Source: CAYURR01 sp964446745 (GTDB lineage Bacteria; Bacillota; Clostridia; Lachnospirales; WQUN01). Taken from it: a DNA stretch of 7,924 bases. The notes under the pieces were generated by a model. The model ran no database searches. It saw only the letters and a list, made by a program, of their open reading frames with translations, and was not told the origin of the DNA. Made by a program: the position numbers and the translations under genes. Shown piece by piece: positions 1 to 5,931 of this stretch. Where the stretch lies: assembly GCA_964446745.1 (NCBI GenBank), contig CAYURR010000140.1, positions 1 through 7,924 of the forward strand, in the 5' to 3' direction. The number at the start of each line of letters is the position of its first letter. Position 1 is the first letter of the stretch.

Positions 1-52
1 AATTGTCGAGTTTGTGCGGTTTTACTCGAATACACATTTTAATTTACACGCC
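1..52. other. Possible end of an insertion sequence abutting the PIN gene
   Basis: The stretch AATTTACACGCCCT (41-54) begins exactly where the PIN reading frame breaks; on the minus strand it supplies TAG GGC GTG TAA. The form GGGCGTGTAAATT resembles terminal repeats of mutator/IS256-type elements as I remember them. No transposase is visible in the 52 available bases, and the other end is outside the window, so this is a suggestion only. Confidence 0.25.
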
Positions 53-376
53 CTACATCTTGTCTTTATAATCAGATACTGATCTATAATCTCTTTTGAA
101 ATCAAAACTTGTATTCTTATTGTCTGGGTGAGTTTTACAGTATACATCATAATTATACTTAATACATTTGTTGACAAACTCTGATATTTGAATAGAAGAT
201 ATTAGTAAGCTACATTTGCTGTTCAACAAGTTTTTGTACAAAACATCATATTTGTCATTATTTTTATCATAATATAATGGGTAGAACAGTTTTATTAATA
301 TGTTCGTGTCCATTAATATTATATCTGTGTCAGAAGGACTAAATTTATCTACAGGAATAATACTGTCTCTGTTCAA
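53..376 (-). CDS. Truncated PIN-domain protein (putative nuclease, C-terminal half missing)
   Basis: PIN domains are metal-dependent RNases with three or four clustered acidic residues, and many are toxins or effectors. Here the first acidic site is clear: a hydrophobic strand followed by MDTNILIKLF (D23). A second candidate is E66 in SSIQISEFVNK. The 107-residue product is shorter than typical PIN proteins (about 120-160 residues), and the usual downstream strand with the third and fourth acidic residues is absent. It stops at TAG straight after DYKDKM, and none of the three frames stays open for long in the remaining 52 bases, so a rearrangement or insertion is more likely than a point mutation. 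The start is TTG at 376-374, overlapping the upstream STAS-like stop as TTGA, which suggests translational coupling. An internal ATG at residue 22 is an alternative start but would remove part of the first strand. The gene is AT-rich like its two upstream partners. Fold assignment is moderately sure; activity is doubtful because of the truncation. Confidence 0.6.
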   Translation of the reverse strand: MNRDSIIPVDKFSPSDTDIILMDTNILIKLFYPLYYDKNNDKYDVLYKNLLNSKCSLLISSIQISEFVNKCIKYNYDVYCKTHPDNKNTSFDFKRDYRSVSDYKDKM

Positions 377-720
377 CTATTCATCACATCCTCGATTATC
401 TTTGTCATAGTTTGCTTGTCTAAATAATAGTGTTTTGCATTTTCAGTGACTAATTTTATTTTTACATCAGTTCCCTTGGGGAGATTGCTGAATTCAATAG
501 AATCATTCAATTGACTTGAAGTATATGTTTCGTAAAGACGACCTATTGATACATTTAAAAACGGAGTAATTGTGCTTTCTATGCCTGAAAAGTCTAGTAC
601 TACATGATTACCATTTGATAGTTCAGATATAATATAGCTGTAAATCATCTCCCCCTGTTCACGTGTTAATGCAGAGGGGCTTTCAATTATATTGTAAATA
701 TTAATAGATACGTTAGTCAT
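373..720 (-). CDS. STAS-like protein, DUF4325-like
   Basis: A 115-residue protein whose core, VVLDFSGIESTITPFLNVSIG (residues 40-60), followed by a helix with RLYE, fits the STAS-like DUF4325 pattern: a hydrophobic strand ending in DFSG, a short loop rich in S/T, then FLN and a helix. STAS domains typically bind a GHKL kinase or another partner and can be controlled by Ser/Thr phosphorylation. Candidate residues in the equivalent loop are S49, T50 and T52, but no phosphosite can be proven from sequence. There are no membrane segments or signal peptide. The ATG is preceded by a strong AGGAGG (minus strand, 726-731) with 5-base spacing. That Shine-Dalgarno overlaps the stop codon of the STAS-HATPase gene, and the gene's own stop overlaps the PIN start. 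The arrangement implies the three products are made together. The family call is from pattern recognition only; the function is unknown. Confidence 0.72.
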   Translation of the reverse strand: MTNVSINIYNIIESPSALTREQGEMIYSYIISELSNGNHVVLDFSGIESTITPFLNVSIGRLYETYTSSQLNDSIEFSNLPKGTDVKIKLVTENAKHYYLDKQTMTKIIEDVMNS

Positions 721-729
721 ACAAACCTC

Positions 730-1632
730 CTAAAAAAAAGACTCGGTACTTACAGTGTTGCCTAAACCATAAGAAAACCTGTCATTCAAGTTTATTTCTA
801 TGGTAACAATTGTTCCGCCAAAAGGACTATTAGTTTTACGAAATGACTCTGTGCATTGGGTTATCATAAATACCTCACTATCTGATATTATTGTAAACGA
901 ACCTTGGTTAGCATTAACAAAGTTTTGTAGAAAGCTTAAACCTAATCCTCCTGGATTTGCTTCAGATTTAGTTGAATTCCCCTTCTTAGTAGCCCATTTT
1001 AAAGAATTGTCGGGCATCGGACAATCATACTTGGTTAGATAATCATGCACATTTTCATGTATAGATTTACCTATATCAACAATAGTAAAGGCTATTACAT
1101 TATTTTTTGGAAAAAACTGTCCACAGACGTACACGTTTTGACTTTCGGCATGATCAATTACATTGTTAAAGATCTCTAGAATATTATCAATCAAGCAATT
1201 TCGAAAATCATCACTCATTAAAGGCATTTCTTTTCTTGAGAAGACATAAATCTGTAAATATCGCTCAAACTTCTCAATGTCTTCGGTTGTTGCGTTAAAA
1301 ATCATATATTTCATTGTACTGTTATATGTGTCTGTAAGTCGCTCCCATTTGAAGTACTTACTAAAGTCATTTTTCCGCATTAATATCTTTATAGGTTCTT
1401 GAATGTTTCTAATAATTATATTCATTTTACTTTTCGAGGATGTATTTTCTAAACTGGCACCAAGAATGGCTAATAAATTTGCTGAAATAAATGTAACACG
1501 AGAAAAGTCGATTATTATGTCATGATGATGCTCTTTTAATATATTAAACAAAGCGATAAGTTGTTCATGTGATTCTAAGTTGTTATTTAGGTTGCATGGA
1601 AACACAAAATGATTTTCATTGTTTTTGCTCAT
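730..1632 (-). CDS. STAS-HATPase (GHKL) protein, anti-sigma-factor-like
   Basis: A 300-residue soluble protein in two parts. Residues 1-95 look like a STAS domain: DIIIDFSRVTFIS at 38-50, then a helix (ANLLAILGASLE), comparable to the core of SpoIIAA-type anti-anti-sigma factors, although the usual phospho-serine motif is not clearly kept. Residues 115-285 are a GHKL/HATPase_c fold: N-box E153-x3-N157-x3-H161 (LEIFNNVIDHA), G1 box VDIGKSI (D186, G188), G2 region GGLGLSF (228-234), and a final strand FGGTIVTIEI. No histidine phospho-acceptor domain is visible, so it is not a standard sensor kinase; SpoIIAB/RsbW-like Ser/Thr kinases and non-kinase GHKL ATPases are the closest ideas. It starts 5 bases after the methyltransferase stop, with only a distant GGAG upstream of the ATG, so it may depend on readthrough from that operon. 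It is very AT-rich compared with the genes upstream. The ATP-binding call is firm; the role is inferred. Confidence 0.75.
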   Translation of the reverse strand: MSKNNENHFVFPCNLNNNLESHEQLIALFNILKEHHHDIIIDFSRVTFISANLLAILGASLENTSSKSKMNIIIRNIQEPIKILMRKNDFSKYFKWERLTDTYNSTMKYMIFNATTEDIEKFERYLQIYVFSRKEMPLMSDDFRNCLIDNILEIFNNVIDHAESQNVYVCGQFFPKNNVIAFTIVDIGKSIHENVHDYLTKYDCPMPDNSLKWATKKGNSTKSEANPGGLGLSFLQNFVNANQGSFTIISDSEVFMITQCTESFRKTNSPFGGTIVTIEINLNDRFSYGLGNTVSTESFF

Positions 1633-1637
1633 ACTAA

Positions 1638-2414
1638 TTATTCACTCCGATGTGTCCCGAAATACATCATTATCCCTCCGGCGACCGCCACGTTCAGCGA
1701 CTCCGCGGTGGGATCCATGGGTATCTTTAACCGAACTGATGCTACGTCTAAAAGCTCATGCGAAACGCCGTGTGCCTCGTTGCCGAGGGCGATGCAGCAG
1801 CGCTTAGGGAAGCGGTATCCTTCGAGGCTGTCCCCCCGTAGATCGGTAACAATTAACGGGATCTCGGACTTGGCCAGCAAATCCGCTATCTCCGTTACCT
1901 TTACACCCTCGGCGCAGGGTAAACGTAACGCCGCGCCTGCCGCAGAGCGCATGACCTTCGGGCTATATATGTCCGCGCAATTTTCGGAAAAGAATATACC
2001 GGTAGCCGAAAACGCATGTGCAGTACGCATGATAGTGCCGATATTCCCGGGGTCCGAAACATTTTCGCAGAGAATATACACGGAACGCTCGTCTGTGCGC
2101 AGTATCTCCTGTGGTGTATACGGCTTCATTTTGCATACCGCCAATATGCCCTGCGGTGTCACGGTATCGGACAGGGCTTTGAAGCGTTTTTCGGGCAAAA
2201 CGATAACGGGCGCACGCTGCGGCTCATGATCGATACCTGCGGAGCTATGCGAGCTTTCCCTATGATCTGAGATCACATAGCACACGATCTCGGTCTCTGA
2301 GGGGATATCCCTGACAAAACGTTCTCCCTCGACAATAAACATACCGAGCTCTGTGCGGCCTTTCTTAGTGGACAATGTGGCCAGTTGCTTTACATTCGGT
2401 ACGCGCTGCGTCAT
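1638..2414 (-). CDS. SpoU/TrmH-family RNA 2'-O-methyltransferase
   Basis: Predicted SAM-dependent 2'-O-ribose methyltransferase of the SPOUT superfamily acting on rRNA or tRNA in the cytoplasm. The N-terminal part (about 5-95) is a SpoU substrate-binding domain, with KKGRTELGMFIVEGERFVRD typical of the start. The C-terminal knot carries the three family motifs: NVSDPGNIGTIMRTA (118-132, with N118 and R130), IALGNEAHGVS (208-218) and IPMDPTAESLNVAVAGG (231-247). At 258 residues it is a normal length and the C terminus is complete. It most resembles the YsgA type of Firmicutes, whose target nucleotide I cannot name from sequence, so no symbol is given. Its ATG overlaps the ktrA stop as ATGA, so it is translationally coupled to the potassium-transport genes. 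Its last codons mark an abrupt change from GC-rich to AT-rich DNA. Confidence 0.9.
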   Translation of the reverse strand: MTQRVPNVKQLATLSTKKGRTELGMFIVEGERFVRDIPSETEIVCYVISDHRESSHSSAGIDHEPQRAPVIVLPEKRFKALSDTVTPQGILAVCKMKPYTPQEILRTDERSVYILCENVSDPGNIGTIMRTAHAFSATGIFFSENCADIYSPKVMRSAAGAALRLPCAEGVKVTEIADLLAKSEIPLIVTDLRGDSLEGYRFPKRCCIALGNEAHGVSHELLDVASVRLKIPMDPTAESLNVAVAGGIMMYFGTHRSE

Positions 2415-3067
2415 TTATGTTTATATCTCTGTATGAAGTTTGTCTCGCCGATAACAACCAGAACATCGTTTTCGTTGATCTCCTGCTCAGCCTTCGGGGA
2501 GACGATTACACGATTGCCCTTCTTGATCGCGACGATGTTCAGGCCGTATTCGGCTCGAATGTTGGACTTAGACAAGCTGATGCCCACCCATTCCTTTAGC
2601 GGCTCAATCTCGGCGATGCTGTATTCATCCGAGAGGTTGATATAGTCGATAACATTAGTTGTGATCAGATTAGTCGCTACCTTTTCGCCCATCTCCAATT
2701 CAGGCAGTACAACCATATCCGCACCCATCTTTTCCAATATCTTCTTGTGCGTCATATTGATGGCCTTTGCAATAACATGATCCGAACCGCTTTCCTTTGC
2801 GGTCAGCGTTGCCATTATGGATGCCTCCATGTCTCCGCTGATCGCTACGATAACGACATCGAAATTGCCTAAGCCGAGCGCAGCCATTGCCGAGGCCTCT
2901 GTTACATCCGCCTGCACGACATGGGTCGCATAATGCGCTATCGCGTTTACCTTATTCATATTTGAGTCTACGGCCAACACATCATAACCGTTATCGGTCA
3001 GGGTTCTTACTATGCTCATACCGAAGCGTCCGAGCCCCAGTACGGCGAATTGCTTATTCCTTGCCAC
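2411..3067 (-). CDS. ktrA: Ktr/Trk potassium uptake regulatory subunit (RCK protein)
   Basis: Cytoplasmic gating subunit that forms a ring on the membrane pore KtrB and opens or closes it in response to bound nucleotides. The RCK_N Rossmann domain (about 6-125) has the glycine loop GLGRFG (11-16) and the acidic residue D34 at the end of the second strand (LAVDSN), where adenine nucleotides bind. RCK_C (about 137-215, SIAEIEPLKEWVGISLSKSN onward) is the domain that binds c-di-AMP in several Firmicutes; binding here is an inference from the family. At 218 residues the length is typical. The start is GTG, preceded by GGAGG with 7-base spacing. It lies 32 bases downstream of ktrB and overlaps the methyltransferase gene by 4 bases. 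KtrA versus TrkA naming rests on the single RCK unit, since Gram-negative TrkA has two. Confidence 0.93.
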   Translation of the reverse strand: MARNKQFAVLGLGRFGMSIVRTLTDNGYDVLAVDSNMNKVNAIAHYATHVVQADVTEASAMAALGLGNFDVVIVAISGDMEASIMATLTAKESGSDHVIAKAINMTHKKILEKMGADMVVLPELEMGEKVATNLITTNVIDYINLSDEYSIAEIEPLKEWVGISLSKSNIRAEYGLNIVAIKKGNRVIVSPKAEQEINENDVLVVIGETNFIQRYKHK

Positions 3068-3099
3068 TGATATTCCTCCATAAAATATAAATAATAATA

Positions 3100-4527
3100 T
3101 TATCCGACGATAATCTTCTCCTCGGGGTAATTGATATTGGCCTCGGCGCGCAGTTGTTTGATGGACAGGCTCACGGCCACAGTGATGGGACCCACGCGCC
3201 CTATGAACATGCAGACGCTGATGATGAGCTTGCCTAAGGCGGTCAAATGCGGGGTAATACCCAGCGTAAGCCCTACGGTGCCCGTCGCAGAGACAACTTC
3301 AAACAGCAGGTCCATAAAGTTGAGGTTATAGCCTGCGGTATAACGCTCCGAAAAGGACAGCAGCATCGTCGCTATGATGATGATCATAAACTGCATGATG
3401 ACGATGGCGAGTGCCTTTTGAAGATTGGTCATGCTCACGGATTTATTGTGTACGACGATGTTTTTTCCGCCCCTGATGACCGAAAACACAGCCAAGATGA
3501 TTACGGCAAACGAAACGGTTTTGATACCGCCTGCCGTGCCTGCCGGCGAGCCGCCTATAAACATCAACACAACGGACATCAACTGGCTTGAGACATGCAT
3601 CTTTTCCTGGGGAATGGTAAAGAATCCGCAGGTACGGGTAGTCACGGATTGGAACAAGGACGCAATCAGCTTGCCGCCCAAGGACAGGTCACCGATGGTC
3701 CCCTTATTCGTGAACTCGGAGATAAAGATGATTACAAAGCCCGCAAGGATAAGCAATCCTGTGGTCTCGAGTACGATCTTGCTCTGTAGGTTAAAATGTG
3801 CATACGTGTGTCCGAGGCTGATGGTACGTGTCTTCTTTGTTTCAGCTATCGCGGCCTTTACGACCTTTAACACGTCGGTCCAGACCGAATAGCCGAGACC
3901 TCCGACGATGATCAAAAACATCGTAAAGATATTCATGACCGGATCCGTGACATAGGGTGCCATGCTATCAGGTCCGAATATATCAAAGCCCGCGTTACAA
4001 AACGAGGATACCGAATGGAACAGGCCTGTACCAAGTGCGGCTATAAAACCGTAGCCATCAAACAGCAGCCGCAGCATAAATATCAACGCAGCGATACCCT
4101 CAAATATCAGAGTACCGATCAAGATGCTCCTGACGAGCTTGACCATACCCTGTATGTCGTTTTGGTTCAGGCTTTGCTGGATCATAATGCGTTCCTTGAG
4201 TGTGATACGTTTACCCATAAACAAGAATAACATCGTGACCATCGTCATAAAGCCTAATCCGCCAATTTGAATCAGGCAGATGATAACGATCTTTCCGAAC
4301 AGGCTCCAGTGTGTAAAAGTCGGGAACACGGCGAGACCGGTCACGCAGACAGCTGATGTTGATGTAAACAACGCATCGATAAACGAGGTCGAGTTGCCTG
4401 CGGAGGATGAGATAGGCAGGGTCAGTAGCAGAGACCCTATGAGTATGACGAAAAAAAATCCCGCGACCATCATACGCGGTCCGTAGAAGTGTGTTTGAAC
4501 AAAATGTGCGACGGGGTGTTTTTCCAT
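3100..4527 (-). CDS. ktrB: Ktr-type potassium uptake membrane subunit
   Basis: Integral-membrane K+ translocating subunit of the SKT superfamily, built from four M1-P-M2 repeats around one pore. All four P-loops with their filter glycine are visible: TSAVCVTGL (56-64), SSFCNAGF (174-181), TTRTCGF (296-302) and SATGTVGLTLG (413-423). The intramembrane gating segment in repeat 3 is seen as GGSPAGTAGGIKT (325-337), and long hydrophobic stretches flank each loop. The 475-residue length fits KtrB/TrkH proteins. The N terminus (HPVAHFVQTHFYGPRMM) is the short cytoplasmic lead expected for KtrB. The ATG has only a weak AAGGGA 13 bases upstream. It is the first gene of the minus-strand operon, driven by the promoter at 4572-4600. 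The short leader (about 40 bases) leaves no room for a c-di-AMP riboswitch. Partner: the adjacent ktrA product. Confidence 0.95.
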   Translation of the reverse strand: MEKHPVAHFVQTHFYGPRMMVAGFFFVILIGSLLLTLPISSSAGNSTSFIDALFTSTSAVCVTGLAVFPTFTHWSLFGKIVIICLIQIGGLGFMTMVTMLFLFMGKRITLKERIMIQQSLNQNDIQGMVKLVRSILIGTLIFEGIAALIFMLRLLFDGYGFIAALGTGLFHSVSSFCNAGFDIFGPDSMAPYVTDPVMNIFTMFLIIVGGLGYSVWTDVLKVVKAAIAETKKTRTISLGHTYAHFNLQSKIVLETTGLLILAGFVIIFISEFTNKGTIGDLSLGGKLIASLFQSVTTRTCGFFTIPQEKMHVSSQLMSVVLMFIGGSPAGTAGGIKTVSFAVIILAVFSVIRGGKNIVVHNKSVSMTNLQKALAIVIMQFMIIIIATMLLSFSERYTAGYNLNFMDLLFEVVSATGTVGLTLGITPHLTALGKLIISVCMFIGRVGPITVAVSLSIKQLRAEANINYPEEKIIVG

Positions 4528-4571
4528 AATGCGAAATGCGTCCCTTCAAAAATATGGTTAAGGTGAGAGGC

Positions 4572-4600
4572 ATTATATAACCTTTGGAAGAAACATTCAA
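4572..4600 (-). promoter_or_regulatory. Predicted sigma-A-type promoter for the ktrB operon
   Basis: On the minus strand the -35 is TTGAAT (4600-4595) and the -10 is TATAAT (4577-4572), a perfect -10 with exactly 17 bases between. Transcription would begin near 4565, giving a leader of roughly 40 bases before the ktrB ATG. It would drive ktrB, ktrA, the methyltransferase and, by spacing, the three genes at 53-1632. No terminator-like hairpin is seen between these genes. Confidence 0.65.
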
Positions 4601-4618
4601 ATATATATTCATCAGGGT

Positions 4619-4647
4619 TTGACGTGAAAGCGATGATGATGTAGAAT
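4619..4647 (+). promoter_or_regulatory. Predicted sigma-A-type promoter for lysA
   Basis: TTGACG (4619-4624), 17 bases, then TAGAAT (4642-4647). The start point would be near 4654, leaving about 36 bases of leader before the lysA start. That is too short for a lysine (L-box) riboswitch, so lysA is probably controlled by a protein or expressed constitutively. The promoter is divergent from the ktrB promoter, and their -35 elements are only 18 bases apart. Confidence 0.6.
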
Positions 4648-4653
4648 TTCACG
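4623..4653 (+). repeat. Inverted repeat CGTGAAA-N17-TTTCACG over the lysA promoter (candidate operator)
   Basis: CGTGAAA at 4623-4629 and its exact reverse complement TTTCACG at 4647-4653 surround a 17-base spacer. The left arm overlaps the end of the -35 and the right arm begins at the last base of the -10. Such placement would let a bound dimer block RNA polymerase. The LysR-type regulator made from the same operon is an obvious but untested candidate. A chance 7-bp repeat cannot be excluded. Confidence 0.35.
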
Positions 4654-4679
4654 GAATAATGATAATGCATGTATTGTAT

Positions 4680-4684
4680 GGAGG
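4680..4684 (+). promoter_or_regulatory. Ribosome binding site deciding the lysA start
   Basis: GGAGG lies 5 bases before the ATG at 4690. The longer in-frame ATG at 4669 has no comparable site and would add seven residues not expected in the family, so 4690 is chosen. Confidence 0.8.
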
Positions 4685-4689
4685 CTAAT

Positions 4690-5931
4690 ATGAGAGATAC
4701 TGTTTTTTTCAAGTCACAGACACCGAGGGAACTGGTGCAAGCATACGGCAGCCCACTGTATGTATATAATGAAGAGATACTTAGACAAAACTGCAGAGAA
4801 TTGAAGGGCATGTGCAAATATCCAAGGTTTTCGATCAATTTTTCGGCGAAAGCAAACGCTAACCTGCATCTGATGGCTATCGTGCGCGAGGAGGGCCTCG
4901 ATGTGGATGCCATGAGCCCCGGCGAGATACACGCGGAGCTGGCGGCGGGTTTTGAGGCGGACAGGATATTCTTTATCCCTAACAATGTGGGCGATGAGGA
5001 ATTTTTATATGCGATCGAGCGCAATATCTTAACGAGCGTGGATTCACTGTCGCAGCTGGAGCGCTACGGGCGATTAAACACAGGCGGCAGGGTAGCGGTA
5101 CGTATAAACCCAGGCGTAGGCGCGGGGCATCATGAAAAGGTTGTCACAGGCGGCAAAAAGACCAAATTCGGTATAAGTATAGAAGATTTGAATGAAATCA
5201 AAAATATTGCAGATCGTTACAAGCTTAAGGTAGTAGGCATCAATCAGCACATAGGTTCATTGTTTATGGACGGTTCGACATATATCGATAGTGTAAAACA
5301 GCTCGCTGAGGTGGCTATGAGCTTTCCGGATCTGGAGTTTATAGATTTTGGCGGCGGCTTTGGCATACCTTACAAGCATCGCGGCGGTGAAGTGCGTCTG
5401 GACCTCGTCGCGTTGGGCAAGAGGCTCGACGAGTTCATGCACGAGATATCGGGCACATATGCGAAAACCTATGGCCGTGAGCTCGCGTTTAAGGTCGAAC
5501 CCGGGCGTTATGTCGTATGTGAATCCGGCGCGCTGCTCGGCACTGTACACGCGATAAAATATAACGGCGCGACAAAGTATGTCGGCACGGATATCGGTAT
5601 GAATGTACTCGCAAGGCCCGTGCTTTACGATGCGTTCCACGATATGGATGCGGGGATGGGAATAGATGCCGAATGCTCCGACAAGGAGACCGTTACGGTG
5701 GTCGGTAACATCTGCGAGTCCGGTGATATATTGGCGAAGGACAGGCAGTTGTCACATGTAAATGAAAATGACATCATCTGCGTATATGACGCAGGTGCGT
5801 ATGGCATGAGCATGAGCTCAAACTATAACAACAGATTGCGTCCGGCTGAGGTATTATTAAAGCAGGACGGCAGCGTGAAGCTCATACGCAGACGTGATAC
5901 ATTTGAGGATCTGATGAGGGTATTTAATTGA
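4690..5931 (+). CDS. lysA: Diaminopimelate decarboxylase
   Basis: PLP-dependent fold-type III decarboxylase converting meso-diaminopimelate to L-lysine and CO2, the last step of lysine synthesis in the cytoplasm. Numbered from the ATG at 4690 (413 residues, normal for the family), the PLP lysine is K54 in SAKANANLHLM. HIGS (187-190) and the glycine-rich phosphate loop FGGGFGIP (220-227) follow, then the EPGR loop (270-273). The second, sheet-rich domain carries CESGD (342-346), whose Cys and Glu complete the active site of the dimer partner, and YNNR (379-382) near the C terminus. All signature motifs are present, so it should be active. The LysA call is favoured over ornithine/arginine or carboxynorspermidine decarboxylases by the HIGS, EPGR and CESGD set. 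It is the first gene of a two-gene unit, with its stop overlapping the LysR-type gene as TTGA. An upstream in-frame ATG at 4669 is a less likely start. Confidence 0.93.
   Translation: MRDTVFFKSQTPRELVQAYGSPLYVYNEEILRQNCRELKGMCKYPRFSINFSAKANANLHLMAIVREEGLDVDAMSPGEIHAELAAGFEADRIFFIPNNVGDEEFLYAIERNILTSVDSLSQLERYGRLNTGGRVAVRINPGVGAGHHEKVVTGGKKTKFGISIEDLNEIKNIADRYKLKVVGINQHIGSLFMDGSTYIDSVKQLAEVAMSFPDLEFIDFGGGFGIPYKHRGGEVRLDLVALGKRLDEFMHEISGTYAKTYGRELAFKVEPGRYVVCESGALLGTVHAIKYNGATKYVGTDIGMNVLARPVLYDAFHDMDAGMGIDAECSDKETVTVVGNICESGDILAKDRQLSHVNENDIICVYDAGAYGMSMSSNYNNRLRPAEVLLKQDGSVKLIRRRDTFEDLMRVFN

Noticed and set aside
6..29. Inverted repeat TCGAGT/ACTCGA as a terminator after the PIN gene
   Set aside because: Only 6 bp of stem with a 12-base loop and no clear T-run on the minus strand; too weak to call.
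1669..1697. Possible minus-strand promoter CTGAAC-N17-GATAAT for the STAS-HATPase gene
   Set aside because: The -35 matches at only three positions and the site lies over conserved methyltransferase codons (motif 3), so coding constraint explains it.
1609..2229. 206-residue plus-strand open frame
   Set aside because: It is antisense to the RNA methyltransferase, which has all family motifs; the plus-strand product shows no recognisable domain.
4595..4612. Direct repeat ATTCAA/ATTCAT in the intergenic region
   Set aside because: Short and AT-rich, and the first copy is simply the ktrB -35 element; not enough to call an operator.
4654..4689. Lysine riboswitch upstream of lysA
   Set aside because: The predicted leader is only about 36 bases, and no space for an L-box exists between the divergent genes.
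4470..5024. 184-residue minus-strand open frame across the ktrB-lysA gap
   Set aside because: It overlaps the promoters, the start of ktrB in another frame and the lysA coding region, and has no recognisable domain.
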